From Fibrobacter sp. (lineage in GTDB: Bacteria; Fibrobacterota; Fibrobacteria; Fibrobacterales; Fibrobacteraceae): DNA of 64,000 nucleotides. Of the stretch, positions 34,177 through 42,306 are shown piece after piece (the stretch's first letter is position 1; each line of letters starts with the position of its first letter). Location: contig JAKSIB010000006.1 of NCBI GenBank assembly GCA_024399065.1, positions 62,001 to 126,000 on the forward strand. The letters are read 5' to 3'. The notes under the pieces were generated by a model. It was not told the DNA's origin, did not search any database, and saw only the letters and a list, made by a program, of their open reading frames with translations. The position numbers and the translations under genes were made by a program.

Positions 34177-34504
34177 ACTTGATTTGTCTGAACTGCTTGA
34201 TAGCGAAGATGTTATTGCAGGCGTGTTGAATGACGCTTTACAATCTGGTGATTCCGTAGCCCTGCTTAGAACCATTGGTTACGTGGCGAAAGCCCGTGGC
34301 ATTGCTCAAATTTCGCAAGCAACAGGGCTTGGCCGTGAAAGTCTCTACAAGGCGTTGAACGAAAACGCACACCCGAGATTTGAAACTATTCTCAAAGTTT
34401 TGGGTGCGTTAAATGTTCAAATCGCTGTTGTGCCCAAAAAGAAACCTGCAAAAAAGCATCTTGTTGTCGCAGAAAAGAAAACGAAATATTCTGCGACGAT
34501 TTAA
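34163..34504 (+). CDS. HigA-like antitoxin with helix-turn-helix
   Basis: ATG 34163 lies inside the toxin's 3' end. The 113-residue protein has a helix-turn-helix at about residues 55-95: ARGIAQISQATGLGRESLYK and ALNENAHPRFETILKVLGAL. This matches the 'probable addiction module antidote' group that pairs with the toxin type found here. It should bind the toxin and the GTATC/GATAC operator. The C-terminus is Lys-rich and probably flexible (KKKPAKKHLVVAEKKTK). Confidence 0.88.
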   Translation: MKTSKLDLSELLDSEDVIAGVLNDALQSGDSVALLRTIGYVAKARGIAQISQATGLGRESLYKALNENAHPRFETILKVLGALNVQIAVVPKKKPAKKHLVVAEKKTKYSATI

Positions 34505-34516
34505 ACCGCGAAAAAA

Positions 34517-34556
34517 ATGTTCCCCGAGGCTGGCAAGAGCGCCGGGGGAATATTTT
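34517..34556. terminator. Bidirectional terminator between HigA-like and DUF2075 genes
   Basis: TTCCCC-GAGGC pairs imperfectly with GCGCCGGGGGAA, with A-run on the left and TATTTTT on the right. It ends both convergent transcripts. Confidence 0.8.
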
Positions 34557-34561
34557 TATCG

Positions 34562-36445
34562 TTAATCAACTATTTCTATGCCAAATTGCTTGTTGATGTA
34601 ATGCAACAAAGCTTTATCTTCGCAATACACGTAACATCCTTTTTGTCCTCGAGAAAGCAGTGTCTTATAAGTGTTGCGAATTAACTTTGCCGCCAAATCA
34701 CAATCTTTGCAAGATCGAATTCCTGAAGATTTATCACTAATAGCTTCTTTAGTTTGATCCGTGAACACACCTTGAGAGATGTCGTATCGTAAATCTTTTC
34801 CGATTATTATGCCGCAATAGTCAAATTCAAGACCTTGTGTTGTGTGGATACAACCTACTTGATCAAATGATTTGGGGTCAATGGCGAATAGTGAATTGGC
34901 GAAATTCCATTTTGCTTTAAATCCATCCTCTAGAATGATGTCGTAAATTTCACCATTTGGGTCTTTTTCTGAATTCCACTCGTAGCAATAGCCTGCAATC
35001 ATCCGTGATTTGTTGGCGATGGCATTCTTTGCTCGTAGAGCCTCTCGCATTTTTGTTGGACTGTTGAACAATTTCAAATCATAGTCAAAATCAAAATTGA
35101 TATTAGCGGTTTCCCTTATGCCAAGTAAATTATCAAGAAAGTTTAGATATCCGTTACTTCCGCTGCATCGGAATTGCGAAACTAGATTCAAGTCATCACC
35201 TTCGTATAACTTTGCTTTATGAAAATTCGCCCATTTTTTTATTTCATCTACTGATCCGATATCTTTGGTTGTGATTTTTTGATCTTCATCTATAAAGAAT
35301 ACCGATACTCTTGCCGAGTTTATCAACTCCTTAATTTGGTTTTCCCCGTGGAATATTGCAGACTTTTTTCTCAATCGGTGAGATTCGTCAACAATAACGC
35401 AATCCAACATGTTTGTAGGCGAATTCCAAAATGCATCCGATGCTCTGAATAGATTTTTAATGTATGAAAGTTTGTATTTTTCTTGTTTTAATTTTTCAAA
35501 ATAGACGTTTCGGGGGGCTGCATTTTTTGTGACATAGTTTGCACTAAATCCTTTTTGAATTAGATCACAAAGCAACTGGATTGCAACAACGGATTTTCCT
35601 GTTCCGGGACCACCCGTTACGATGACAACAGCTTTTTCACCACTTTTGACGGGATTGGTTGCGTTTTTAACTGCATTTTCAACAAGTTTTTTTACTGTTT
35701 CATAGGCAACTTTCTGTTCATCAATTAGATAGAATTCTTTGTTGCCTTTGATCATTGATGCTAACGAATCTTGAAGCGCTTTAGCTGGCTTCAACTTTCC
35801 ATGATCGATTTTCATCAAAAGATCAATGTTAGATTTCTTTTTTACATATGTTTTCACGAAAGAACGCAACTTGCCAACGTCTTCGGATAGGAAAATCGGG
35901 GCTAAGGAAATTGCGTTTTGATAATGTGAATTGTCAATATGGTCCCTGTTTTTTTCTCGATAGTTGTGAAGATAGGCGCAAGGATTTAGCCTTATGTCTT
36001 CTTTATAAATATCCTCGTTGAAGTTCTCAATAATTTTAGCATAACTATATGCTTGATAACACGGATGACATACGGTTTTGTTTGATCCGCCTGTAAATGC
36101 AGTGACTACATCTGGACGAGATGTTGTTCCACTATCTTCCCATTGTTTTAATTCAACAACAACAATGTTCTTTGTTCCGTTTTCATTTTCTCCTGCAATA
36201 AGAAAATCAACGCGTTTAGAAGTTAACGGAATCTGGTATTCAACAGCGAGTTTTATGTCGTCGGAAATATCATCATCATCCAAAACATTTCTCATATACA
36301 TAAGCGAATTTGCCCATGCACGAAATTCGGCGGCATTATTATGATGAATGTTTTTTAATTCAAACGCTTGTTGAACTTTTGAGGCTATGCATCCAGAACG
36401 AATGTCTTGAACAAAACCTCCCTTTGTATTTTCGTAAATAATCAT
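34562..36445 (-). CDS. Nuclease-like plus DUF2075 helicase-like protein
   Basis: 627 residues. Residues 65-105 (YQIPLTSKRVDFLI then IVVVELKQWED) match a PD-(D/E)XK nuclease core, with Asp80, Glu98 and Lys100. Residues 270-600 are a DUF2075 (superfamily 1-like) ATPase: GGPGTGKS (278-285, Walker A), CVIVDESH (349-356, Walker B), QFRCSGS (424-430), CIHTTQGLEFDY (532-543) and LLSRGQKG near 600. It probably acts on DNA or RNA with ATP-driven movement. It is the third gene of the minus-strand operon, 12 bases after the pyrophosphohydrolase gene. DUF2075 proteins are found in defence and mobile regions; the specific role here is inferred. Confidence 0.83.
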   Translation of the reverse strand: MIIYENTKGGFVQDIRSGCIASKVQQAFELKNIHHNNAAEFRAWANSLMYMRNVLDDDDISDDIKLAVEYQIPLTSKRVDFLIAGENENGTKNIVVVELKQWEDSGTTSRPDVVTAFTGGSNKTVCHPCYQAYSYAKIIENFNEDIYKEDIRLNPCAYLHNYREKNRDHIDNSHYQNAISLAPIFLSEDVGKLRSFVKTYVKKKSNIDLLMKIDHGKLKPAKALQDSLASMIKGNKEFYLIDEQKVAYETVKKLVENAVKNATNPVKSGEKAVVIVTGGPGTGKSVVAIQLLCDLIQKGFSANYVTKNAAPRNVYFEKLKQEKYKLSYIKNLFRASDAFWNSPTNMLDCVIVDESHRLRKKSAIFHGENQIKELINSARVSVFFIDEDQKITTKDIGSVDEIKKWANFHKAKLYEGDDLNLVSQFRCSGSNGYLNFLDNLLGIRETANINFDFDYDLKLFNSPTKMREALRAKNAIANKSRMIAGYCYEWNSEKDPNGEIYDIILEDGFKAKWNFANSLFAIDPKSFDQVGCIHTTQGLEFDYCGIIIGKDLRYDISQGVFTDQTKEAISDKSSGIRSCKDCDLAAKLIRNTYKTLLSRGQKGCYVYCEDKALLHYINKQFGIEIVD

Positions 36446-36457
36446 GCAGAAGCGTCC

Positions 36458-36787
36458 TTATAATTCCGTATACTTTTTAGCAGTTCCCTTAGCTTTCTCT
36501 ACAGGATACTTTTCTGCATTCTTTTCCAACTTTTTTAGTACGATTTCGCGAATGTCAAGATTGTACTTATCGGCAATCAAGATTGCGTAGTTGAAAATAT
36601 CGGCTAGTTCCTCGCGAACTTTTTCAATTTTGACATCTTCTGGATTTTTCCATAAAAATGCTTCTTGTAATTCGCTAGCTTCAATAGACAATGCTATTGC
36701 CAAATCCTTGCCATTGTGGAATTGATCCCAGTCTCGATCAACGGAGAATTGCTTGATTTTACTTTTCAGTTCTTCAAAATCAGACAT
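36458..36787 (-). CDS. MazG-like nucleotide pyrophosphohydrolase (dCTPase/RS21-C6 type)
   Basis: A 109-residue all-alpha NTP pyrophosphohydrolase. FSVDRDWDQFHNGKDLAIAL is the start typical of the RS21-C6/dCTPP1 branch. The metal-binding pairs are Glu36/Glu39 (IEASELQEAF) and Glu60/Asp63 (EELADIFNYA). Such enzymes cut dNTPs (dCTP preferred in the animal form) to dNMP and pyrophosphate. It lies 7 bases after the TPR gene and 12 before the DUF2075 gene, so all three share one transcript. In a defence setting it could drain the nucleotide pool of an infecting phage; a house-cleaning role is also possible. Confidence 0.85.
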   Translation of the reverse strand: MSDFEELKSKIKQFSVDRDWDQFHNGKDLAIALSIEASELQEAFLWKNPEDVKIEKVREELADIFNYAILIADKYNLDIREIVLKKLEKNAEKYPVEKAKGTAKKYTEL

Positions 36788-36794
36788 GGCATTC

Positions 36795-38588
36795 TCACTT
36801 GTTTAACATTTTCTTTGCCATCTTATAAGCGTCATCAAAAGGAAGTCCCAATTGACTCAACATTTCAGGCGCAACTTGAGCCCAGCTTGTATAGTAATAG
36901 GCTAAAAGTTCGTAGCCACCAAAGTCCTTATCGGGAATGGATTTGAGGGTGTATCCAGATTTTTGGTTAGGACTTATTCCGTTTTGTCCGAGCATTGCTA
37001 TTTCGAATGCGATTTTCTTCACATCTTCAGGCAGAAGTGTTTCAAAGTATTTCATGGCTCCAACCATATAGCAAGACATCATCATGGTGATGGCAGGATC
37101 AACGTTTTCTGGATTATGTGTACTGTCAAAAACTTCTTGCTTACGGTCTACATCATTTTTGATGTTTTCTGTTAAGGTTGCATCTTTGCCTACAGCAAAA
37201 TTTGTAATTGCGAAGTATTTGATGAGCCCAAGTTTTGTGGCAAATCTTTCAAACAATTCATACTCGTCGCCATCATGGTAACCAAGTAATGAATTTTCGA
37301 AATCTTTAAACATTTCGTGTGCATTGTTGAGCATGTTGGACGATGAGCCAAAATTGGCGATAAAGTCCATGCCATACAAACGCTTTAACATTAAAGACTG
37401 TCCAAGAATGAGCAACTTATTTGTATCCTTGATAAACTGCGGAAACTCCTGGACATTTGCAGTTTGTTTTACAGAGCCAAGATTGGACTGTTCCATGTTG
37501 AATAAAGACATTAACTGCAATGGTCTAAATTCTGTTTTTGCAAAAATTCGTTCTTCAACGAACATATCCAAAGGGCTGTTCATCAGTTGTAGCGACAAGC
37601 CTTGGAAAAGACTTTTTGCAAGATTTTGTATATCGGCTTGGGAATATGTTTTTTTGAGTCCATCAAAGTGGCGCTTGTATTCTTGCATGAATAAGTCAAA
37701 ATTATTCTGTGAAGAACCTATGACCTTCAATGTGCCAGCCTGCTTTGCTCGCAGCATCATGTCAAGATGAGTTAGTTCATGGAGAATGTAGTGCTGGTAG
37801 AGTTTGTCTTTTTTGTAAAGAACGAGATGATAATCCCTTTTGTAGAAATCAGCAAATTGCAGCCTTGCCAATGTGTCAAGATCATCTTTTTGTTGGAATT
37901 TGATTGTAATGTTGAAATCATTTTCCAATTTGCGCGCGATATCAAAGACCATAGATTCATAATCTGTTGATTCGCATATATCTCTAGCGATGGTAAAAAA
38001 AAGTTTGAGAAGTTCGTTTCTAACAGCCGGATCTTCAGCTCTGTTCTTGCCTTTTTTGACTCCTGCTGCTGCATATTTAAAGGCTTCTTGCAAATTATTG
38101 TTTTTGTAATGAGCCAGAGCTAAACCATAGTAGCTGTTGATGTAGGTGTCGTCTATCTCAAGAGCCTTTTCTAGATATAAAATACCTTTGCTGTATTCAC
38201 TTTTTGCCAGGAATGTTCCTGCAACGTTGTTCAATGCTATGGCGTTATCGGGATAATACTCTAAAACCTTGTTGTAGTATGTCTCAGCAACGTTTGACTT
38301 ATCTTTATCTTTCGCGAAGATGTTCCCCATTAGGATTAGAGCCCACATATTCTTTGGGTCTAAACGTAATGCTTCGAGAACGGTATTCTCAGCCTTTTCG
38401 GTATCTCCGTTTTGAAAGTAAATTTGCCCTAGCAGTCTATGCGATTCGGAATGGGTAGGACATGCTTTGATTCCTTTCAAAAGCAAATCTTTTGCAGCGT
38501 CAAAACGCCCCTGACTGCAGCACTCCGCAGCCTTTTGAAAATTTCGTGTTGCCTTTTCTAAATCAAACTGTTTTTCGTTTTCGGCCAT
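36795..38588 (-). CDS. TPR protein with HExxH metallopeptidase-like motif
   Basis: 597 residues. Residues 10-180 hold about four to five tetratricopeptide repeats (ESHRLLGQIYFQNGDTEKAE, MWALILMGNIFAKDKDK, AIALNNVAGTFLAKSEYSKG, NSYYGLALAHYKNNNLQEAF). Residues 262-280 read YQHYILHELTHLDMMLR, giving HExxH (270-274), the zinc-binding motif of metallopeptidases; acidic candidates for a third ligand follow (VEERIFAK). The C-terminal 300 residues are helical and unfamiliar. It opens the operon with the pyrophosphohydrolase and DUF2075 genes; the ribosome site GAAGGA precedes ATG 38588. It may be a sensor (TPR) with a protease effector. No signal peptide, so cytoplasmic. Confidence 0.7.
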   Translation of the reverse strand: MAENEKQFDLEKATRNFQKAAECCSQGRFDAAKDLLLKGIKACPTHSESHRLLGQIYFQNGDTEKAENTVLEALRLDPKNMWALILMGNIFAKDKDKSNVAETYYNKVLEYYPDNAIALNNVAGTFLAKSEYSKGILYLEKALEIDDTYINSYYGLALAHYKNNNLQEAFKYAAAGVKKGKNRAEDPAVRNELLKLFFTIARDICESTDYESMVFDIARKLENDFNITIKFQQKDDLDTLARLQFADFYKRDYHLVLYKKDKLYQHYILHELTHLDMMLRAKQAGTLKVIGSSQNNFDLFMQEYKRHFDGLKKTYSQADIQNLAKSLFQGLSLQLMNSPLDMFVEERIFAKTEFRPLQLMSLFNMEQSNLGSVKQTANVQEFPQFIKDTNKLLILGQSLMLKRLYGMDFIANFGSSSNMLNNAHEMFKDFENSLLGYHDGDEYELFERFATKLGLIKYFAITNFAVGKDATLTENIKNDVDRKQEVFDSTHNPENVDPAITMMMSCYMVGAMKYFETLLPEDVKKIAFEIAMLGQNGISPNQKSGYTLKSIPDKDFGGYELLAYYYTSWAQVAPEMLSQLGLPFDDAYKMAKKMLNK

Positions 38589-38635
38589 AGGGATCCTTCC
38601 GCCCTAGGCTTACAATAGTGGATTCCTGCCGATAC

Positions 38636-38735
38636 AAAAAAGGCGTGGAGTCGCTAAACCGTATACTGCACTTCGGGGCTCGGCAAAGCCTTGTATATCA
38701 ATACACGCAAACGACCCACGCCCCTAATTGGGACG
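38636..38735 (-). promoter_or_regulatory. Attenuator-like structured leader of the TPR-MazG-DUF2075 operon
   Basis: On the minus strand GGCGTGGGTCG (38722-38712) pairs with CGACTCCACGCC (38653-38642, one bulged base) and is followed at once by TTTTTT (38641-38636): a terminator-like stem closed over 58 bases. Inside, CGTGTATTG pairs with CAGTATACG, and GGCT with AGCC. Just upstream ACGTCCC-AATTA-GGGGCGT forms a rival hairpin that shares bases with the first arm. The operon's start codon is about 50 bases downstream of the T-run. Confidence 0.5.
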
Positions 38736-38935
38736 TGAGCAGTTTACCCTATTCTCATATACGTGAAATTTTGCCGATTTCGAAGTGGAGACTAGAGCAA
38801 ATAACTCAATAAAAATGGTCGTTCAGACTCGCTTTCGCAAAACTGAACTATGTCGCTACAAATATATAAAAGCTAATTAGAAAAGGGGCTTGCGGCTTGG
38901 ACAATCACCGTCTATATGGGACTGTTTTGCGTATA

Positions 38936-38968
38936 TTGAAATTTTACTTAAAATTTTACTTAAAAATT
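38936..38968 (+). promoter_or_regulatory. AT-rich tandem repeats before the YefM/ParE pair
   Basis: ATTTTACTTAAA occurs twice in direct succession (about 38940-38963), then AAATTTG. The repeats lie 30-55 bases before the antitoxin start and probably contain the promoter and binding sites for the YefM/ParE complex. No clear -35 box can be fixed. Confidence 0.45.
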
Positions 38969-38994
38969 TGTATGTTGAGGAATGGAGGTTTTGT

Positions 38995-39240
38995 ATGCCG
39001 TGTATTCTGCCTGTATCTGATTTGCGAAACTATAACGAGGTTCTTCAGAATGTTTCCGAGGGGTCTCCTGTATTCTTGACTAAGAATGGCCGAGGCTGTT
39101 TTGTGGTCATCGATATCAAGGAGTATGAACGCTTGACTGCAGAACATAAATTACAGAAGTCCTTGGAGGAAGGCGAACAATCTGCAAAGGAATCTGGCTG
39201 GCTGGCTGCAGCTGACGTACGTGCAAAGTACGAGGTCTAG
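38995..39240 (+). CDS. Phd/YefM-family antitoxin
   Basis: ATG 38995 is preceded by GGAGG. The 81-residue protein begins MPCILPVSDLRNYNEVL and has GSPVFLTKNGRGCFVVIDIKEYE, the conserved Phd/YefM fold that binds DNA as a dimer. The acidic C-terminal part (EEGEQSAKESGWLAAADVRAK) is the toxin-binding tail. Its stop codon abuts the toxin ATG with no gap. Confidence 0.9.
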   Translation: MPCILPVSDLRNYNEVLQNVSEGSPVFLTKNGRGCFVVIDIKEYERLTAEHKLQKSLEEGEQSAKESGWLAAADVRAKYEV

Positions 39241-39516
39241 ATGGCCGTTGTATATGTGTCTCCTAAAGCCGTTGAGGATTTGGACGACGTCAAGGAATAT
39301 ATTGAAAATAAATTGAAAAGTCCGCAGGCTGCAAAGAACGTTGTCAGGAAAATTATTGATGCGTATGAAGATTTTGCTGAATTTCCTGAGCTCGGTTCCG
39401 ATCTAGAGACGACGAATGTTGCTCTAAAGTCTTATAGACATATTGTCGTGGATAACTATATCGTCTTCTATAGAGTCCATCTTGGAGACGTTTATGTTGT
39501 TCGAATTCTGCATTAG
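39241..39516 (+). CDS. ParE/RelE-family toxin
   Basis: The 91-residue protein starts right after the antitoxin stop (TAGATG). VYVSPKAVEDLDDVKEYI, then FPELGSDLETT, LKSYRHIVVDNYIVFYRV and VYVVRILH at the end, match the ParE/RelE fold with the typical Arg/His near the C-terminus. Members poison gyrase (ParE) or cut mRNA (RelE); the 'RxxxxxNYxVxY' strand pattern favours the ParE/RelE plasmid-stabilisation group without deciding between them. Confidence 0.9.
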   Translation: MAVVYVSPKAVEDLDDVKEYIENKLKSPQAAKNVVRKIIDAYEDFAEFPELGSDLETTNVALKSYRHIVVDNYIVFYRVHLGDVYVVRILH

Positions 39517-39545
39517 CTAATGGACTATTTGAAGTTCTTGATTCC

Positions 39546-40430
39546 CTAGAATAAATCCAGCGTACTGTCCAGATAGATTTCTTCTCTCACGTTCAATTGG
39601 TATTCCGGCTTGGTCATATAGTAAAGCAGAAATTCCAGGATGAGGGCGCTGCCTAGACCGCGTCCTTCAATTTTGAACTGAGAGAAGCCTGCGGGTGCGT
39701 AGACGTTTTGGATATCGTCAATTCCAATGAAACCAGGATTCTTCATGGTGTCTGAAAAGCGGTAGCCTCTTTTGGAAGTGGGGGAGACGCAAATGTGATC
39801 CTTGCAGTCTTCGCCGAGGTTTTTGCGGCTCACGTTCTCGTAACATCTCTTGCGGTCGGTGCAGCCGAACCAGCAACATTCATTGCAGAGAAATTCCACT
39901 TTCTGTTTTTGCGCAGTGGTGAGTGCGATGAGCCTATCCATTTCCTTGTTGAGTCTGAAGTCGGGAACCACATAGCGGAACTCATCGCGATTCAATTCTG
40001 CCACAAGTTGCGCAAACTCAGTCAGAACTTTTGTGGTGGAAGAAACGAAATAGAAGTCGGGATATTTTTTCTTCAAGTAATTCAGCAACAAATCGGAGTG
40101 AACGATGATTCCGTTTTGCGGCGCTTCAAACATTCTGCAAAGTTCATTGCATCGCGGGTTTGCCAAATGCTCTTCACGTATCAACGAATTGCTGAAGGTT
40201 AGTCTTGCGGAAATTCCGAATTCCTTCATCAGTTCAGCAACATTCTCCGCAGGTTCTTCACCAAAGCCTACGCGGCCGCCACCCCAGATGCAGTCTGCGG
40301 GCGCACCATAAATGGAACCGATTTCGCACCAGTCGTAGAACCATTCCCGATGTTCACGGAACAGGGGCAAAAACGCCTTGTACAGATCGTAAAATTCAAA
40401 AAGTCCGGGAAGATGGTAGAATATATGCAT
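39546..40430 (-). CDS. Cysteine-rich protein, possibly related to peptidase U32
   Basis: About 294 residues from ATG 40430, which has AGAGGA upstream; a longer frame reaches 40484. It has a cluster of Cys at 182, 185, 186, 190, 196, 209 and 214 (LCNECCWFGCTDRKRC), enough for an iron-sulfur or zinc site. FSQFKIEGRGLG follows near residue 250. The KIEGR ending and a barrel-like strand order recall the U32 collagenase-like/UbiU-type Fe-S proteins, but the match is not firm. Single gene, no signal peptide. Substrate unknown. Confidence 0.55.
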   Translation of the reverse strand: MHIFYHLPGLFEFYDLYKAFLPLFREHREWFYDWCEIGSIYGAPADCIWGGGRVGFGEEPAENVAELMKEFGISARLTFSNSLIREEHLANPRCNELCRMFEAPQNGIIVHSDLLLNYLKKKYPDFYFVSSTTKVLTEFAQLVAELNRDEFRYVVPDFRLNKEMDRLIALTTAQKQKVEFLCNECCWFGCTDRKRCYENVSRKNLGEDCKDHICVSPTSKRGYRFSDTMKNPGFIGIDDIQNVYAPAGFSQFKIEGRGLGSALILEFLLYYMTKPEYQLNVREEIYLDSTLDLF

Positions 40431-40554
40431 GGTTGAATAAATCCTCTGCCCTAAATTAGAATAAATGCTTGTATACAACCTCATTTTTTGATGACTTGAA
40501 AAGCGGAAAGGTCGCTTTTATTATCTTTTAGCTTGTTAGAGTTGGTTTGGAAGA

Positions 40555-42306
40555 GTGAAACAAGTTCAGTTTACATACGATAGTCAAAAACAGTTAGACG
40601 ACGAATTGCAGAATATTGGCGAACTGTGCGAAGGAAAACCTGCCAAGCTGTTGTTTCATGTGTATTCTGAGCAGTCTGGCTACAAGCTGCTGAAACTTGT
40701 TTGCAATACCATTATTCAATATTTCCCCAGTGCACTTTGCATAGGTTGTTCTTGCAATGGTAGCATCGTCGACGGATCTTTCTCGGGAAACTCCATTTCA
40801 ATTTCTTGTACTGTTTTTGAAAGCGAAACCACCCGCATTGGTGTTTTGCAGTATGACCTGAATGAAGAAAGTGCTGCCGTGGTTGCAGCGGGTTTGGCGG
40901 AGGCTGTGGAAAAACGTCCTTGGGTGACTGCGGTTGGCTTACTGTTAGCTGCTCCGGAAATGTCCCTCTCCGGTTTTTGTGATGGTCTTAGTGCTATTCG
41001 CCAAGATGTGCAGGTTTTTGGTGGTGTTGCAGGGCAGATTAACGAAGCTACTCCTGCTTACATTTTCTCCAATATCGGAGGCTTCTCCAATGGTTCTGTC
41101 GTCTGTGTTTTGTACGGCGGGGAAGGCCTCCATGTGGAAACATCAAAGATTTCCGGATGGAAACCTCTAGGAAAAACATTTACAGTCACCAGGGCTGATG
41201 GCAACGTTCTTTGGGAATTGGATGGAAGACCTGCTTTCGAGGCGTACTCCAAGTACCTGAACATTGAAAACGACTATTACTTCTATAGCAATACTTTGGA
41301 ATTCCCGTTGTTCTACCATAGCGATGGGGAGTATGTTCAACGTACACCGTTGGCTTGTTCTGAAGAAGGGGCTCTGCTATTGGCCACTGATATGAGGGTG
41401 GGCGAATCTACTAGAATTTCCTATGGTGATCCTCAGTTTATTATGGACGGTGTGAAGGCCTGCACTACGAGGCTTTCAAAGTTCTGTCCGGAAGCTGTAT
41501 TTATGTATTCCTGTGTTGCTCGCCGATCCTTCTGGGGTGAAGATGAGGTGGACAAGGAAACAAAGCCTTTTAATACCTTGGCTCCCACTGCTGGTTTTTA
41601 TACGTCGGGTGAAATTTTACGAACAAACAAAGCCGTTAAACTTCACAATGCGACTATTGTTGTGGTTGCCATGCGTGAAGGCTATGCGGACCATTCCAGA
41701 ATGAAGACCGTCGTTGTGAATGATGGTACCCGCGCTGGCAGGGTTTCTGTCATTAGTCGCTTGGCAAACTTTACCAACGTCTCCTCTGCAGAACTCATGG
41801 AAATGTACAACAAGATGACCAAGAACTCCATTACGGATGCCTTGACCGGATTGTACAACCGTGGTGAAATCCAGAGGCGTATTGCTGAACGATTTGCAGA
41901 AAGTCCCTACGATCAGATGTCCCTGGTGATGATTGATATCGACAACTTCAAGTCGGTGAACGATACCTATGGTCACAAGATTGGTGACTGCGTTATTGAG
42001 GGTCTTTCAAAACAGATTCAGACAGCTTCTTTCGAAAACGCTCCTGATGCGGATGCAGGTCGTTGGGGCGGTGAAGAATTTATGATTATGCTTCCGGATA
42101 TGGGAATCAGGGAAGCGGTTGAATTTGCTGAAGCGGTCCGTACAGGCTTTGCTCAGGTTTCGTTCCCCCAGGTTGGAAGAAAGACGATCAGTCTTGGTGC
42201 CACCGAAATGAAAAGGGGCGACTCTGTGGATTCCATCTGCGTTCGTGTGGATGAAGCCCTCTATCAGGCTAAACGAACTGGCAAAAATAAGGTCGTAGTC
42301 CTTTAA
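40555..42306 (+). CDS. FIST sensor-diguanylate cyclase (GGDEF)
   Basis: A GTG start. Residues 1-390 are FIST N- and C-terminal domains (ALCIGCSCNGSIVDG, VQVFGGVAGQI, EAVFMYSCVARR, AGFYTSGEI), a family thought to bind small ligands such as amino acids. Residues about 420-583 are a GGDEF domain: ITDALTGLYNRGEIQ, VMIDIDNFKSVNDTYGHKIGD and WGGEEFMIMLPD (GGEEF at 505-509). The active site is intact, so it should make cyclic di-GMP from GTP. No RxxD inhibitory site precedes GGEEF. It is soluble and cytoplasmic. Two HD-GYP phosphodiesterases lie 3.5-6 kb downstream. Confidence 0.92.
   Translation: MKQVQFTYDSQKQLDDELQNIGELCEGKPAKLLFHVYSEQSGYKLLKLVCNTIIQYFPSALCIGCSCNGSIVDGSFSGNSISISCTVFESETTRIGVLQYDLNEESAAVVAAGLAEAVEKRPWVTAVGLLLAAPEMSLSGFCDGLSAIRQDVQVFGGVAGQINEATPAYIFSNIGGFSNGSVVCVLYGGEGLHVETSKISGWKPLGKTFTVTRADGNVLWELDGRPAFEAYSKYLNIENDYYFYSNTLEFPLFYHSDGEYVQRTPLACSEEGALLLATDMRVGESTRISYGDPQFIMDGVKACTTRLSKFCPEAVFMYSCVARRSFWGEDEVDKETKPFNTLAPTAGFYTSGEILRTNKAVKLHNATIVVVAMREGYADHSRMKTVVVNDGTRAGRVSVISRLANFTNVSSAELMEMYNKMTKNSITDALTGLYNRGEIQRRIAERFAESPYDQMSLVMIDIDNFKSVNDTYGHKIGDCVIEGLSKQIQTASFENAPDADAGRWGGEEFMIMLPDMGIREAVEFAEAVRTGFAQVSFPQVGRKTISLGATEMKRGDSVDSICVRVDEALYQAKRTGKNKVVVL

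Larger units (their letters stand above)
38589..38994. other. Structured intergenic region between the defence-like operon and the YefM/ParE pair
   Basis: No protein gene is convincing here. It holds the long hairpin and attenuator-like leader (38636-38735), a second inverted repeat GTTCAG (38821-38826) / CTGAAC (38843-38848) followed on the minus strand by ATTTTT, and AT-rich tandem repeats at 38939-38966. The minus-strand part may be a leader or a separate small RNA of about 200 bases. Confidence 0.55.

Noticed and set aside
38642-38722. Possible tRNA or integron attC site
   Set aside because: The 7-base GGCGTGG/CCACGCC ends and ~81-base length suggested a tRNA, but there is no T-arm (GTTCGA-like) or anticodon arm. 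attC was considered because of the long imperfect hairpin, but the RYYYAAC/GTTRRRY boxes are missing and no integrase is near.
38642-38722. CRISPR repeat or retron RNA
   Set aside because: Only one copy, no regular spacing, no cas genes and no reverse transcriptase in the window.
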